NCBI RefSeq assembly: GCF_014773245.1
Contig: NZ_JACWMX010000009.1
Coordinates: 1-64,000, forward strand
Origin: Mucilaginibacter glaciei
GTDB lineage: Bacteria; Bacteroidota; Bacteroidia; Sphingobacteriales; Sphingobacteriaceae
DNA: 64,000 bases
Direction of reading: 5' to 3'
Under the pieces are notes generated by a model, which was given only the letters and a program-made list of their open reading frames with translations, did not search any database and had not been told where the DNA came from. Below are positions 8,055 to 16,444 of this stretch, one piece after another. The position numbers and the translations under genes were made by a program. Position 1 is the first letter of the stretch. Each line of letters opens with the position of its first letter.

Positions 8055-8480
8055 ATGATCATCGACCAGGCCCAACCCTATAAAGAAAAAGTGATCGAAT
8101 TGTTGGCGGCTGAAAAGCTGCCGGTAGCCGACCTGCCCGAAAAGCTGGATAACTTTATTGTTGCCATCCAGGACGGTATAGTGGTTGGTGTAGGCGGTGT
8201 AGAAGTTTATGGAAATAACGGATTACTCAGGTCTTTAGCTGTGCATCGGGAATACAGAGGTGCCGGGATAGCAGGCAAACTGTTGGCACGACTGGACAAC
8301 ATGAGTAAAAAGAATAGCCTAACAGCTTTATATCTACTAACAGAAACCGCACCAGCCTACTTCGAGCGAAAGAAGTATAGCAAAATCACGCGCGAAGAAG
8401 TACCCGTCGAGGTTCAGCAATCGTCCGAGTTCAGTCATGTTTGCCCGGTATCGGCCATTGTTATGAAAAAAGAATTATGA
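8055..8480 (+). CDS. GNAT acetyltransferase, ArsN2-like
   Basis: A 141-residue single-domain GNAT enzyme. The acetyl-CoA binding motif A is HREYRGAGIAGKLLARL, preceded by the beta-4 strand GLLRSLAV. Small GNAT proteins of this kind recur in ars operons as ArsN2-type proteins, some of which are thought to acetylate arsenical amines; substrate assignment here rests on context. Its stop overlaps the arsC start as ATGA, so the two are probably translationally coupled. Confidence 0.82.
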   Translation: MIIDQAQPYKEKVIELLAAEKLPVADLPEKLDNFIVAIQDGIVVGVGGVEVYGNNGLLRSLAVHREYRGAGIAGKLLARLDNMSKKNSLTALYLLTETAPAYFERKKYSKITREEVPVEVQQSSEFSHVCPVSAIVMKKEL

Positions 8481-8899
8481 GTAAGAAAAATATATTAGTA
8501 CTCTGCACCGGTAATAGTTGCCGCAGCCAGTTAGCCGAAGGTTATCTGCGTTACTTTGCAGGCGACAAGGCCAATGTTTACAGCGCGGGTATAGAAACCC
8601 ACGGTGTCAATCCAAAGGCGATTCAGGTAATGACCGAAGATCATATTGATATCTCGAAGCACACTTCTAATCATGTGGATGAGTATCTTGCCATCCCATT
8701 TGACCAGGTGATTACCGTTTGTGATAACGCGAATGAAGCCTGCCCGTTCTTTCCCGGTAAGGTCGAACGCTTTCACGAGAACTTTCCCGACCCTGCCAAA
8801 GCTACCGGCACACCTGAAGAAGTAATGGCCGAGTTTCGCCGGGTTAGAGATATGATTAAAATTTACGCAGCCAACTTTGTAGCCGAACACGTTAACTAA
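8477..8899 (+). CDS. arsC: Thioredoxin-coupled arsenate reductase
   Basis: A 140-residue enzyme of the low-molecular-weight phosphatase fold that reduces arsenate to arsenite. The P-loop is C10-TGNSC15-R16, and the resolving cysteines C82 and C89 lie in VCDNANEACPF. All four positions coincide with the numbering of the Staphylococcus pI258 ArsC (C10, C15, C82, C89). The catalytic aspartate is in FPDP at D105. I chose the ATG that overlaps the stop of the upstream gene, because the 12-residue longer form would disrupt the canonical N-terminus. Its product arsenite feeds both ACR3 export and ArsM. Confidence 0.95.
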   Translation: MSKKNILVLCTGNSCRSQLAEGYLRYFAGDKANVYSAGIETHGVNPKAIQVMTEDHIDISKHTSNHVDEYLAIPFDQVITVCDNANEACPFFPGKVERFHENFPDPAKATGTPEEVMAEFRRVRDMIKIYAANFVAEHVN

Positions 8900-8952
8900 C
8901 ATTTTTTTATTCTTATCTATCGTTAAATAGCAATAAAACAATTAATAGTAAG

Positions 8953-9285
8953 ATGGGAAAGTCAACAGCAAAATATGATCAGGACGATGTGGCCTTAGCT
9001 GCTTTTAACAAAGTGATGGCATCGCCGTGCTTTCTGGCGATTATAGAAAACTTGCGTACGCATGATGACTGGACTGAGTTAAGTCAGCTTGAACTCATGT
9101 CACCTGATATAAACCAGTGGAAAAAGAACATGAATAACTTAACTCAAGCAAACATGGTCAGCACTATGAATGAGGATGGCAAAACTTTCTATCTGCTTAA
9201 CCTGGCTTACTTCGAACAGCTAACCCAGCAGTTCAATGTGCTTACACAACAAATTTCAGACGCCACCCGAATAAGCAATCTATAA
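8953..9285 (+). CDS. Small predicted winged-helix protein of the ars operon
   Basis: A 110-residue protein that I do not recognise by name. The order helix (AFNKVMASPCFLAIIENL), helix-turn-helix (LSQLELMSPDINQWKKNMNNL) and wing (MVSTMNEDGKTFYLLN), then a C-terminal dimerisation-type helix, resembles a degenerate ArsR/SMT-like fold. It has one cysteine (C26) and no CxC metal site. It sits between arsC and an exported protein in the same orientation. A second regulator or a non-DNA-binding derivative are both possible. Confidence 0.6.
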   Translation: MGKSTAKYDQDDVALAAFNKVMASPCFLAIIENLRTHDDWTELSQLELMSPDINQWKKNMNNLTQANMVSTMNEDGKTFYLLNLAYFEQLTQQFNVLTQQISDATRISNL

Positions 9286-9312
9286 ACCAATTAAACCATA
9301 AAACTTAAAATC

Positions 9313-9939
9313 ATGAAACACTTATCCTTATTTTTCTTAGCCGGCTTACTGGTAGTAAGTTCTGCTTTTGCACCATCGGCAGAACCTGTTTATCCTGAAC
9401 TGGCACAAACTTTTAAAACGCTGAAAAAAGGCACCCCGATCACTGATGCCCGTCAGGAGGATCTCGGTGGCATCCAGCAATTGGGTATTGTTACCAAAGG
9501 CAAAAAATTGCCGGTGATCGTCGAGTTTGTGGGTAATGATGGCTTTAGCGCACCTATTGCCAAGGCCGTGCTAAAAGCTGCGCTGGCTTCTTACGGTATA
9601 AATGATGTGAAAATATTTGTTGTTGGCACAGCCACGTCTCCTAAAGTTGCACCGACCCTCGCAAAACTCGGCTTTAAAGTAAGCGGCGATGAAGCCAAGT
9701 ATAATGACCAGGGTGGTTCTGTTACCTTAGAAAGTTCGCCCTCAAACCCGCAGGCAATTCATGTACTGGCACAGGAAAGCGCGGCATCGCTGCTGGCCAG
9801 CCCTGATAAGTTCGCCGTTAAATTGAAATATTCGCCCATTTCAGCAGGTGCGACCGATGAGCAGTACGAGGTACAGGCCAAACTGATCACAGCGGAAATG
9901 CTTTTTGCCGCTTCTAAATTCAAAGAAAACTGGAAGTAG
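9313..9939 (+). CDS. Exported protein of unknown function in the ars operon
   Basis: A 208-residue protein with signal peptide MKHLSLFFLAGLLVVSSAFA, so periplasmic or secreted. The mature part shows alternating beta and alpha segments (LPVIVEFVGNDGF, AVLKAALASYGINDVKIFVVG, LAKLGFKVSGD), and the mature region has no cysteine. It does not match a family I can name. Its place directly before the ACR3 gene suggests a role in arsenic handling outside the cytoplasm. Confidence 0.65.
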   Translation: MKHLSLFFLAGLLVVSSAFAPSAEPVYPELAQTFKTLKKGTPITDARQEDLGGIQQLGIVTKGKKLPVIVEFVGNDGFSAPIAKAVLKAALASYGINDVKIFVVGTATSPKVAPTLAKLGFKVSGDEAKYNDQGGSVTLESSPSNPQAIHVLAQESAASLLASPDKFAVKLKYSPISAGATDEQYEVQAKLITAEMLFAASKFKENWK

Positions 9940-9982
9940 TTTACACTCAATTCATATTAAAACACGATATACGCAATAAATT

Positions 9983-11068
9983 ATGTCAGCAAACAACTGT
10001 GCCCCTGTGGCCGAACGCAAAAAACTCAGTTTCCTTGATCGTTACTTAACGCTTTGGATCTTCCTGGCTATGGCCATTGGTGTGGGCGTAGGTTACTTTA
10101 TTCCGTCCTCAAGCGGCTTCATCAACTCGTTTTCCAGTGGAACGACCAATATCCCTTTGGCGATTGGTTTGATCTTAATGATGTACCCTCCGTTGGCAAA
10201 AGTAAAATACGAAAACATGGGTGAGGTATTCAGGGATACCAAAGTATTAAGCGCGTCACTTATTTTGAATTGGATCATTGGGCCAGTATTAATGTTTGTA
10301 TTAGCTATTACCTTATTACGTGATCATCCCGCATACATGGTAGGCTTGATTTTAATTGGCCTTGCCCGCTGTATCGCGATGGTAGTGGTATGGAATGAAC
10401 TGGCCGAAGGTAATCGCGAGTACGCTGCTGGCCTGATCGCATTAAACAGTATCTTCCAGGTATTACTGTATAGTGTATATGCTTATGTATTTATAACGGT
10501 GTTGCCGCCACTGTTTGGGTTAAAAGGTTTAGCTGTTAATATCACTATAGGAGAGATCGCCAAAAGTGTGGGTATCTACCTGGGTATCCCATTTGCTGCC
10601 GGTGTGATCAGCCGCTACACATTAATCAAACTGAAAGGAGAAGAATGGTTCCAAACCAAATATGTGCCTTTTATCTCACCGATAACGTTAATTGCTTTAT
10701 TGTTTACCATCGTAGTGATGTTCAGCTTAAAAGGTAATCTGATCGTTCAGATACCATTTGATGTATTGCGTATCGCAATACCATTGGTGATCTACTTTAC
10801 CATTATGTTTGTACTCAGCTTTATTATTGGCAAATCGTTTGGAGCCGACTATTCCCGCTCGACATCTATAGCTTTTACCGCAACAGGTAACAACTTTGAA
10901 CTGGCTATAGCGGTTGCCATCGGCGTATTCGGCATTAACTCCGGCGAAGCCTTTGCAGGAGTGATCGGCCCTTTGGTGGAAGTGCCTGCCCTGATCGCTT
11001 TGGTCAACCTCGCTTTTTACTTCCGAAAGAAATATTATACCGCTAAAACTTTAACCGCTGTAGAATAA
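9983..11068 (+). CDS. acr3: ACR3-family arsenite efflux transporter
   Basis: A 361-residue inner-membrane antiporter with ten predicted helices that exports arsenite, the product of ArsC. The functional cysteine motif of ACR3 proteins is present as LARCIAMVVVWNELAEG, with Cys at residue 130. The late conserved helix with TATGNNFELAIAVAIGVFG is also seen. Family length is 340-400 residues, so the gene is complete. The stop codon overlaps the start of the first metallophosphoesterase by one base. Confidence 0.94.
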   Translation: MSANNCAPVAERKKLSFLDRYLTLWIFLAMAIGVGVGYFIPSSSGFINSFSSGTTNIPLAIGLILMMYPPLAKVKYENMGEVFRDTKVLSASLILNWIIGPVLMFVLAITLLRDHPAYMVGLILIGLARCIAMVVVWNELAEGNREYAAGLIALNSIFQVLLYSVYAYVFITVLPPLFGLKGLAVNITIGEIAKSVGIYLGIPFAAGVISRYTLIKLKGEEWFQTKYVPFISPITLIALLFTIVVMFSLKGNLIVQIPFDVLRIAIPLVIYFTIMFVLSFIIGKSFGADYSRSTSIAFTATGNNFELAIAVAIGVFGINSGEAFAGVIGPLVEVPALIALVNLAFYFRKKYYTAKTLTAVE

Positions 11069-11826
11069 TGAAGATCGCCCTTTTTTCAGATATACATGCC
11101 AACTTACCGGCGCTGGAGGCTTTTTTTGCCGATGTTGAATTACAAAAGCCTGATGCCATTTATTGCCTGGGCGACCTCGTAGGCTATAACATTTGGCCGA
11201 ATGAAGTTATTGATGAGATACGTAAACGCAATATACCCTGCATCACCGGCAATTATGATTTTGGTATCGGGCGACACAGCGATGATTGCGGCTGTGCCTA
11301 TAAAACAGACGAGGAAAAAGCTTTAGGCAAAATATCTATCGCTTATACAAACGAGGTGGTGAAAGACGAGCAGCGGGCTTATTTGCGCACACTGCCAGCC
11401 CATATCCGTTTAGAGTTCCAGTTGAATAACGATAACCTTCAGGTACTATTTGTACATGGCAGCCCCCGCAAAGTGAATGAATACTTGTTTGAGGACAGGG
11501 ATGAAAAGAGTATGTTACGCATCATGGAGCAGGCCGATGCAGATATCATGTGTTTCGGTCATACCCATCAACCCTATCACCGGGTGCTATCGGCGAACGA
11601 CCAGTTCTATCATGCCATCAATATTGGTTCGATAGGTAAACCAAAAGATAAAGACCCGCGCGGAGGCTATGTGTTATTGCAAATCAACGAAAACAGTTCG
11701 GTTAAAGACAAGGATAGTATTCAGGTAGACTTTATCCGCTTTGATTATGATATTGAAAAGGCGGCCAAAGCTGTTGAGGACAGCCCGCTTCCCAATGAAT
11801 ATGCGGATATGTTAAGGAACGGATAA
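11068..11826 (+). CDS. Calcineurin-like metallophosphoesterase A
   Basis: A 252-residue YfcE/MJ0936-type phosphoesterase with the five metal motifs in order: DIHANL, GDLVGYN, GNYD, HGSP and GHTHQPYH. The substrate is not known; family members cleave phosphodiesters or phosphomonoesters. Compared with its tandem paralog it carries an extra segment after GNYD containing DDCGC, which adds a close Cys pair near the active-site loop. Coupling to acr3 by a one-base overlap puts it in the arsenic operon. Confidence 0.85.
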   Translation: MKIALFSDIHANLPALEAFFADVELQKPDAIYCLGDLVGYNIWPNEVIDEIRKRNIPCITGNYDFGIGRHSDDCGCAYKTDEEKALGKISIAYTNEVVKDEQRAYLRTLPAHIRLEFQLNNDNLQVLFVHGSPRKVNEYLFEDRDEKSMLRIMEQADADIMCFGHTHQPYHRVLSANDQFYHAINIGSIGKPKDKDPRGGYVLLQINENSSVKDKDSIQVDFIRFDYDIEKAAKAVEDSPLPNEYADMLRNG

Positions 11827-11827
11827 G

Positions 11828-12484
11828 ATGACCATAGCACTCTTTTCTGATATCCATGCCAACCTACCGGCATTTGAAGCATTCCTGGCGGATATTGATA
11901 GTCGTAAACCTGATGCGGTTTATTGTTTGGGCGATATGATCGGCTATAATATCTGGCCCAATGAAGTAATGGATGAAATCCGCAGGCGCGGAGTTGCAAC
12001 GCTCGCTGGTAACCATGACCTTAAAACAAAGGGTTACGCCTATGAACTGGTATCGGCAGCTAACCAGGCTTATCTGAATACGCTCCCGGCAAATATTGAA
12101 CTGGAATATCAACTGAATAATGACCACTTTAATATCGTACTGGCTCACGGAAGCACGAGAAGTATCAATGAATATGTACTGGAAGATCTCGATGAAAACT
12201 ATGTATTGGAAATGATGAGGGAAGCCAAAGCGGATATCCTTTGTGTGGGCCACTCACATTTACCTTACCACCGCATCATCGGTAATAAGCAAGTTGTTAA
12301 TATTGGTTCAGTGGGCAAGCCGAAAGATGGCAATCCAATGGGTTGTTATGTGATACTTACGATTACGGATACGATAAATGTCGATTTCATTCGCTTTTCT
12401 TATGATATAGAAAAAGCGGCTCAGGCTATTGAAGACAGCCCCCTGCCGGACGATTTTGCAGACAGGTTAAGAAAAGCCTATTGA
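11828..12484 (+). CDS. Calcineurin-like metallophosphoesterase B
   Basis: A 218-residue paralog of the preceding gene, one base after its stop. Motifs are DIHANL, GDMIGYN, GNHD, HGST and GHSHLPYH, a complete di-metal site. GYNIWPNEV, NIGS, GKPKD and DYDIEKAA/SYDIEKAA blocks are shared with the upstream copy, so a tandem duplication is clear. It lacks the DDCGC insertion and is about 34 residues shorter. It is the last gene of the ars operon and converges with the truncated cusB fragment 6 bp away. Confidence 0.85.
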   Translation: MTIALFSDIHANLPAFEAFLADIDSRKPDAVYCLGDMIGYNIWPNEVMDEIRRRGVATLAGNHDLKTKGYAYELVSAANQAYLNTLPANIELEYQLNNDHFNIVLAHGSTRSINEYVLEDLDENYVLEMMREAKADILCVGHSHLPYHRIIGNKQVVNIGSVGKPKDGNPMGCYVILTITDTINVDFIRFSYDIEKAAQAIEDSPLPDDFADRLRKAY

Positions 12485-12490
12485 GCTAAC

Positions 12491-13130
12491 TTACATTTTC
12501 ATCCCGGCCATGGTATTGTCGCTCCCGTTTTTAAAGATAGCTTCACTATTGAGTAAATAAGCACCATTGATAACGACCACATCACCTGAATTTAAGCCTG
12601 ATAAAATAGGTACATAGTGTTGGTTACCGATACCTATTTTGATCATTCTCGGTGAAAAACTACCATTCGTATTTTTCACATAAACTATGCTACCCTTGCC
12701 ATTGTTCAGGATAGCCGAAGCGGGTACTGCTAAAGAGCGGCTATTGCCTCCACCTATCGCGATATAGGTTAGCATACCCGGCCTGATCAATCCTTGTGTG
12801 TTGGGAATACTGATCCTGATCAGCGCCACTTTGGAAGACCCGGATAGTTCAGGGTTTATAAATTCGACTTTGCCTTTGATGACCTGCCCGCCCAGGTCAG
12901 GAAGGGAAATATTTACTTTATCGTTCTCTTTGTAAAGCCCGGTTTCATTGGAGTAAAGTTGGGCTTCCACCCAAAGGCTATTTAACCCCTGTGTTTTTAG
13001 TACGGTCATACCTTCGGTAACATAATCACCCTCATGTACGGCGATATCGCTTACCGTACCCGCAACATTACTCAAAATGGTGGTTGTTGCAGACACCTTT
13101 TGGAATACTGACAAGTTTTTGATCTGTGAC
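12491..13130 (-). pseudogene. 5'-truncated copy of a CusB-type efflux adaptor
   Basis: This is the C-terminal half of an RND periplasmic adaptor. From SQIKNLSV onward it matches the intact adaptor at 28 kb; about 200 N-terminal residues, including the lipoprotein signal and metal-binding domain, are missing. Nucleotide identity to 28251-28606 is very high over the last 360 bp, then falls for the remaining 280 bp, so the copy is mosaic. Similarity ends abruptly at the end of GATCTGTGAC, where unrelated DNA and coding-tag copy 2 begin. An ATG in the unrelated part could give a chimeric 243-residue product, but it has no export signal and is unlikely to function. Confidence 0.85.
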
Positions 13131-13150
13131 AATTTATATGTTAAAAAAAC

Positions 13151-13207
13151 CGTAAAGGAATGATCACGAACTACATGATTAACGATTTTAAGCGGCTGGC
13201 AGGTTAA
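13151..13207 (+). repeat. C-terminal coding tag, copy 2
   Basis: The frame reads GMITNYMINDFKRLAG and stops at TAA. It pairs with copy 1 (GIISNQFIKDLKRLAG): K, R, L, A and G are kept with different codons for R and L. A TAA lies a few codons upstream, so no full gene is attached. The tag begins about 20 bp beyond the broken end of the truncated cusB copy. Confidence 0.6.
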
Positions 13208-13298
13208 TTCAGCTTTAATCACAACAGGTGCATACTAACGTCCGTTGAAAAGGATTTGCTTTGGTAAACCGTTCACCAATATTCTTTTTTATCTATAG

Positions 13299-14633
13299 CT
13301 ATAAAAAAACCTTAATGGCTTCGCCCAGGTCATAAACTTTTGTTTTTGTTTTGAAAGTGTTCTGGATAATACTGCTCCCCGCCGCGCTGCGGTAACCACC
13401 TGCGCAATGTACTACAATGGGTTTATTGAATGGTATTTCCAGTAATCGTTCCCGTAGTTCCGGCAAGGGTATGTGGATTGCTTTTTCAAATACCGGACGC
13501 TCTATTACTTCCGTTGTATTGCGGATATCTACAATAGTATATGCGGATAAATTCCCTATAAATTCAGAAACAATAATTTGTTCCATGGTTTCTTTACCCT
13601 GTTCGCCTATAAATGCAGCTTCAATAAATTGCTCATAGCCAATTTTAGCAACACGCCCAATCAGTTCTTCCAATCTATCTTCATTTTCGGCAATCAGGTA
13701 AAATGCTTCTCCTGGTGAAATAATACTCCCCAACCATGTCTCAAATTTACCGCCAGTTTGCAGGTTGATAGAACCGGGCAAATGACCGGCTTTGTAATCG
13801 GCTTCGGACCGGGCATCTATAATAAAGATACTTTTATCCAACCGGGCTGGTTTGCGCCTGTTAACAGCAGCAACTGATCCTGATAAACTACTTACACCTT
13901 GTCTGTTCACCGTCACATCGTACGGGAAATATTTCGGAATAAAAGGTTGGTCTTTTAGCAGTTCGGTTACAAACTGGTTTTCCGTCATCTCTTTTAATGA
14001 CCAATTACTTATTTTCTCAGCGCCAATCGTGCTGCAATTTGCTTCGCTTAAAGCTTTTCCGCAAAGCGTCCCTGCACCGTGGGCAGGGTAAACCGTTACT
14101 GAGTTGTCTAATACGATTAGTTTATCACGCAATGAATGATACATCAGTTGCGCCAGCTCTTCACGCTTCGCTTTTAAGTTACCGGCGCTCTCCCTCAGGT
14201 CAGGCCTGCCACAATCACCAACAAACAAAGTATCGCCGGTAAATACGGCCTTATCTTTACCATTTTGCTCCAAAATTATGCTGATACTGTCGGGCGAATG
14301 ACCCGGCGTATTTAAACTCTTCAATTTGATTTGTCCAAAATTGATCACATCGCCATCATCAAAAGCCTGGTGCGGGTAATTTGCGCCTACAAGTGCCGAA
14401 CAATAAATTGTGGCACCTGTCAATTCATGCAGTTCCAAGTGCCCGCTAACAAAATCAGCGTGGGGATGCGTTTCAATTACACCTACAATCTTTGCCCGTT
14501 GCTGTTCTGCAAAAGCTATATAGGGCGCTAAGTTCCTTGACGGGTCCACCAGTATGATCTGGTTTGCGTGTTCAATTAATATCGCATAAGAATAATGCGA
14601 AAGATCTTTATCTTCAAATTGTTCAATTTTCAT
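13299..14633 (-). CDS. CstB-like persulfide dioxygenase-rhodanese fusion
   Basis: A 444-residue cytosolic protein. The N-terminal metallo-beta-lactamase domain has ETHPHADFVSGH (H56, H58, D60), H112 and D134, the mononuclear iron site of persulfide dioxygenases. It is followed by a rhodanese-like domain that lacks a catalytic cysteine (LIAEN where HC is expected) and a C-terminal active rhodanese with Cys410 in VVHCAGGYRSA. Domain order and length match CstB, which turns low-molecular-weight persulfides into thiosulfate and sulfite. It is the last gene of the operon with YeeE/YedE and TauE proteins. Confidence 0.9.
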   Translation of the reverse strand: MKIEQFEDKDLSHYSYAILIEHANQIILVDPSRNLAPYIAFAEQQRAKIVGVIETHPHADFVSGHLELHELTGATIYCSALVGANYPHQAFDDGDVINFGQIKLKSLNTPGHSPDSISIILEQNGKDKAVFTGDTLFVGDCGRPDLRESAGNLKAKREELAQLMYHSLRDKLIVLDNSVTVYPAHGAGTLCGKALSEANCSTIGAEKISNWSLKEMTENQFVTELLKDQPFIPKYFPYDVTVNRQGVSSLSGSVAAVNRRKPARLDKSIFIIDARSEADYKAGHLPGSINLQTGGKFETWLGSIISPGEAFYLIAENEDRLEELIGRVAKIGYEQFIEAAFIGEQGKETMEQIIVSEFIGNLSAYTIVDIRNTTEVIERPVFEKAIHIPLPELRERLLEIPFNKPIVVHCAGGYRSAAGSSIIQNTFKTKTKVYDLGEAIKVFL

Positions 14634-14641
14634 AGCTTCAA

Positions 14642-15052
14642 TTAATGAGGTAATTTTTCACGTACTAATCCATATATCCATGTCCCGGCAATGGCGCTCA
14701 GCAGGGTAGCCAGGATCACCCCGAAGCCGCTCCCTATCTCAGCGAACAAAGGTCCGGGACAGGCGCCGGTTATTGCCCAGCCCAAACCAAAGATCAATCC
14801 GCCGTACACGTTTCCCCAATGGAACTTCTTCTCTGGAATAATAATGGGTTCCTTGTTGATCGTTTTTAATTGGAAATGCTTGATGAGTTGAATAGCAATA
14901 ATCCCGACAACTATCGCGCTTCCAATAATACCATACATATGAAAGGCTTGAAGCCGAAACATTTCCTGTATTCTAAACCAGGATATCACTTCCGATTTAA
15001 CGAGGATGATACCAAACAGCACACCCACGATCATAAACTTAATGTTTTTCAT
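14642..15052 (-). CDS. YeeE/YedE-type sulfur transporter half (DUF6691-like)
   Basis: A 136-residue membrane protein with four hydrophobic segments. The conserved motif GLGWAITGACPGPLFAEIGSG, with its pore cysteine, is characteristic of the second half of YeeE/YedE (thiosulfate uptake-like) proteins. I used the ATG that overlaps the stop of the upstream half as ATGA; longer readings would extend into that gene. The pair would act together as a split sulfur-compound channel. Confidence 0.88.
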   Translation of the reverse strand: MKNIKFMIVGVLFGIILVKSEVISWFRIQEMFRLQAFHMYGIIGSAIVVGIIAIQLIKHFQLKTINKEPIIIPEKKFHWGNVYGGLIFGLGWAITGACPGPLFAEIGSGFGVILATLLSAIAGTWIYGLVREKLPH

Positions 15053-15609
15053 AGTTTTAATAAATAGGGTAAGATGAACCAGGTCATCGCAAATCCGCCG
15101 ATCATAAAGCAACAGGTAGCCACCAGGGACGGCCATTGTAAGGACGAGATGCCCATAATGGCATGTCCCGAAGTACATCCGCCCGCATAGCGTGTTCCAA
15201 AACCCACCAGGAAACCGCCAAGTACCATGAACACAAATCCTCTTAAGGTAAATAGCTGTTTAAAGCTGAACACATCTTGTGGCAGGAGCCCGCTAAAATC
15301 TCTTACACCTTCGTGTTTGAGTGATCGAATAGTATCTTGGTTAATATTTGCGGCTCCGGGATCAGAAAGGAAAAGAGTTGCGATAAAACCGCCTATAACA
15401 ATCCCCAATACAAAGAACAAATTCCAGCTCTCCTTTTTCCAGTCATACTTAAAGAACGAGATATGAGAAGGAACGCAAGCCGCGCAAATATGCCTCAGGG
15501 AAGATGATATACCGAAGGCTTTGTTACCCAATAAGAGTAAAGCCGGAACGGTAAGACCGATAATCGGTCCGGCAATGTACCAGGGCCAGGGTTGTTTAAT
15601 AATGTCCAT
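15049..15609 (-). CDS. YeeE/YedE-type sulfur transporter half
   Basis: A 186-residue membrane protein with five to six hydrophobic segments. GTRYAGGCTSGHAIMG carries the conserved cysteine of the family. It is the N-terminal-like partner of the downstream 136-residue protein, and the two coding regions overlap by 4 bp. Family members move thiosulfate or related sulfur species; direction and substrate are not determined. It starts one base after the stop of the TauE/SafE gene. Confidence 0.88.
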   Translation of the reverse strand: MDIIKQPWPWYIAGPIIGLTVPALLLLGNKAFGISSSLRHICAACVPSHISFFKYDWKKESWNLFFVLGIVIGGFIATLFLSDPGAANINQDTIRSLKHEGVRDFSGLLPQDVFSFKQLFTLRGFVFMVLGGFLVGFGTRYAGGCTSGHAIMGISSLQWPSLVATCCFMIGGFAMTWFILPYLLKL

Positions 15610-15610
15610 A

Positions 15611-16399
15611 TTATTTAGTTAAAGTCGTGATCAAAACAAAAATGCCCATCAATAGGACGAACCATCCAAAGGCGGGCTTTAGTTTAGTATCATTTAAGTA
15701 TTTTGTTAGAAAGCTGCCACCGATAATCCCCGTTATGGCAAATGCAGAGAACATAGCTAAAAAACCGTAGTTGATCGGTGCTTGCCGGCTTACATCTCCC
15801 AATACGCCCAATAGGGAACTAATCGTCATCACCATTAGCGAAGTGCCCACGGCTTTTTTCATTGGTAAACCGGCAAATAAAACCAATGAGGGGATGATAA
15901 GGAAGCCACCGCCAACACCAACAAAGCCGGTAATTATGCCGACAAGGACACTTTGGATAATCAATTTGGTATAATTTGATTCGGTCGCCGTCGCTATAAC
16001 TACGTTTTCTTTACGGATCATGCTAATTGAAGCGGCGATCATTAGCGTTGCGAATACCAACATTAACAACACCGGTTTGGTGATTTCAAAGGTGCTGATA
16101 CTGAATAAATGATAGGGCACATGGGGCATTACCCATTTACGCATAATGAATATGGAAATTAGGGATGGGATGCCGAATAGAAAAGCGATCTTAAAATTGA
16201 CGTTGCCTTTTTGATAATGACTAAGGGCACCTGCTGAACCGGTTAGCCCGACAACGAAAAGCGAATAGGTCGTAGCCATTACGGGATCGATCCTGAAAAA
16301 GTAAACCAGGATAGGCACGGTAAGGATAGAACCGCCACCTCCGATCAGGCCCAATGATAAACCAACTAATATTGCTGCTATGTAACCTGCTATTTCCAT
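15611..16399 (-). CDS. TauE/SafE-family sulfite/sulfonate exporter
   Basis: A 262-residue membrane protein with about eight helices. Both family repeats are visible: LGLIGGGGSILTVPILVYF near the N-terminus and VGVGGGFLIIPSLVLFAGLP in the second half. The ATG two codons after a GTG is used as start. TauE/SafE proteins export sulfite or organosulfonates, which fits removal of sulfite formed by the CstB-like enzyme in the same operon. Confidence 0.9.
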   Translation of the reverse strand: MEIAGYIAAILVGLSLGLIGGGGSILTVPILVYFFRIDPVMATTYSLFVVGLTGSAGALSHYQKGNVNFKIAFLFGIPSLISIFIMRKWVMPHVPYHLFSISTFEITKPVLLMLVFATLMIAASISMIRKENVVIATATESNYTKLIIQSVLVGIITGFVGVGGGFLIIPSLVLFAGLPMKKAVGTSLMVMTISSLLGVLGDVSRQAPINYGFLAMFSAFAITGIIGGSFLTKYLNDTKLKPAFGWFVLLMGIFVLITTLTK

Positions 16400-16444
16400 T
16401 GACACAAAAGTAGCAGTTGGAAAACGGGTAGTTGGTGACCTATG

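Noticed and set aside
13131..13222. Chimeric 243-residue ORF extending the cusB fragment upstream
   Set aside because: The added 30 residues are antisense to coding-tag copy 2, lack a signal peptide and are unlike any adaptor N-terminus.
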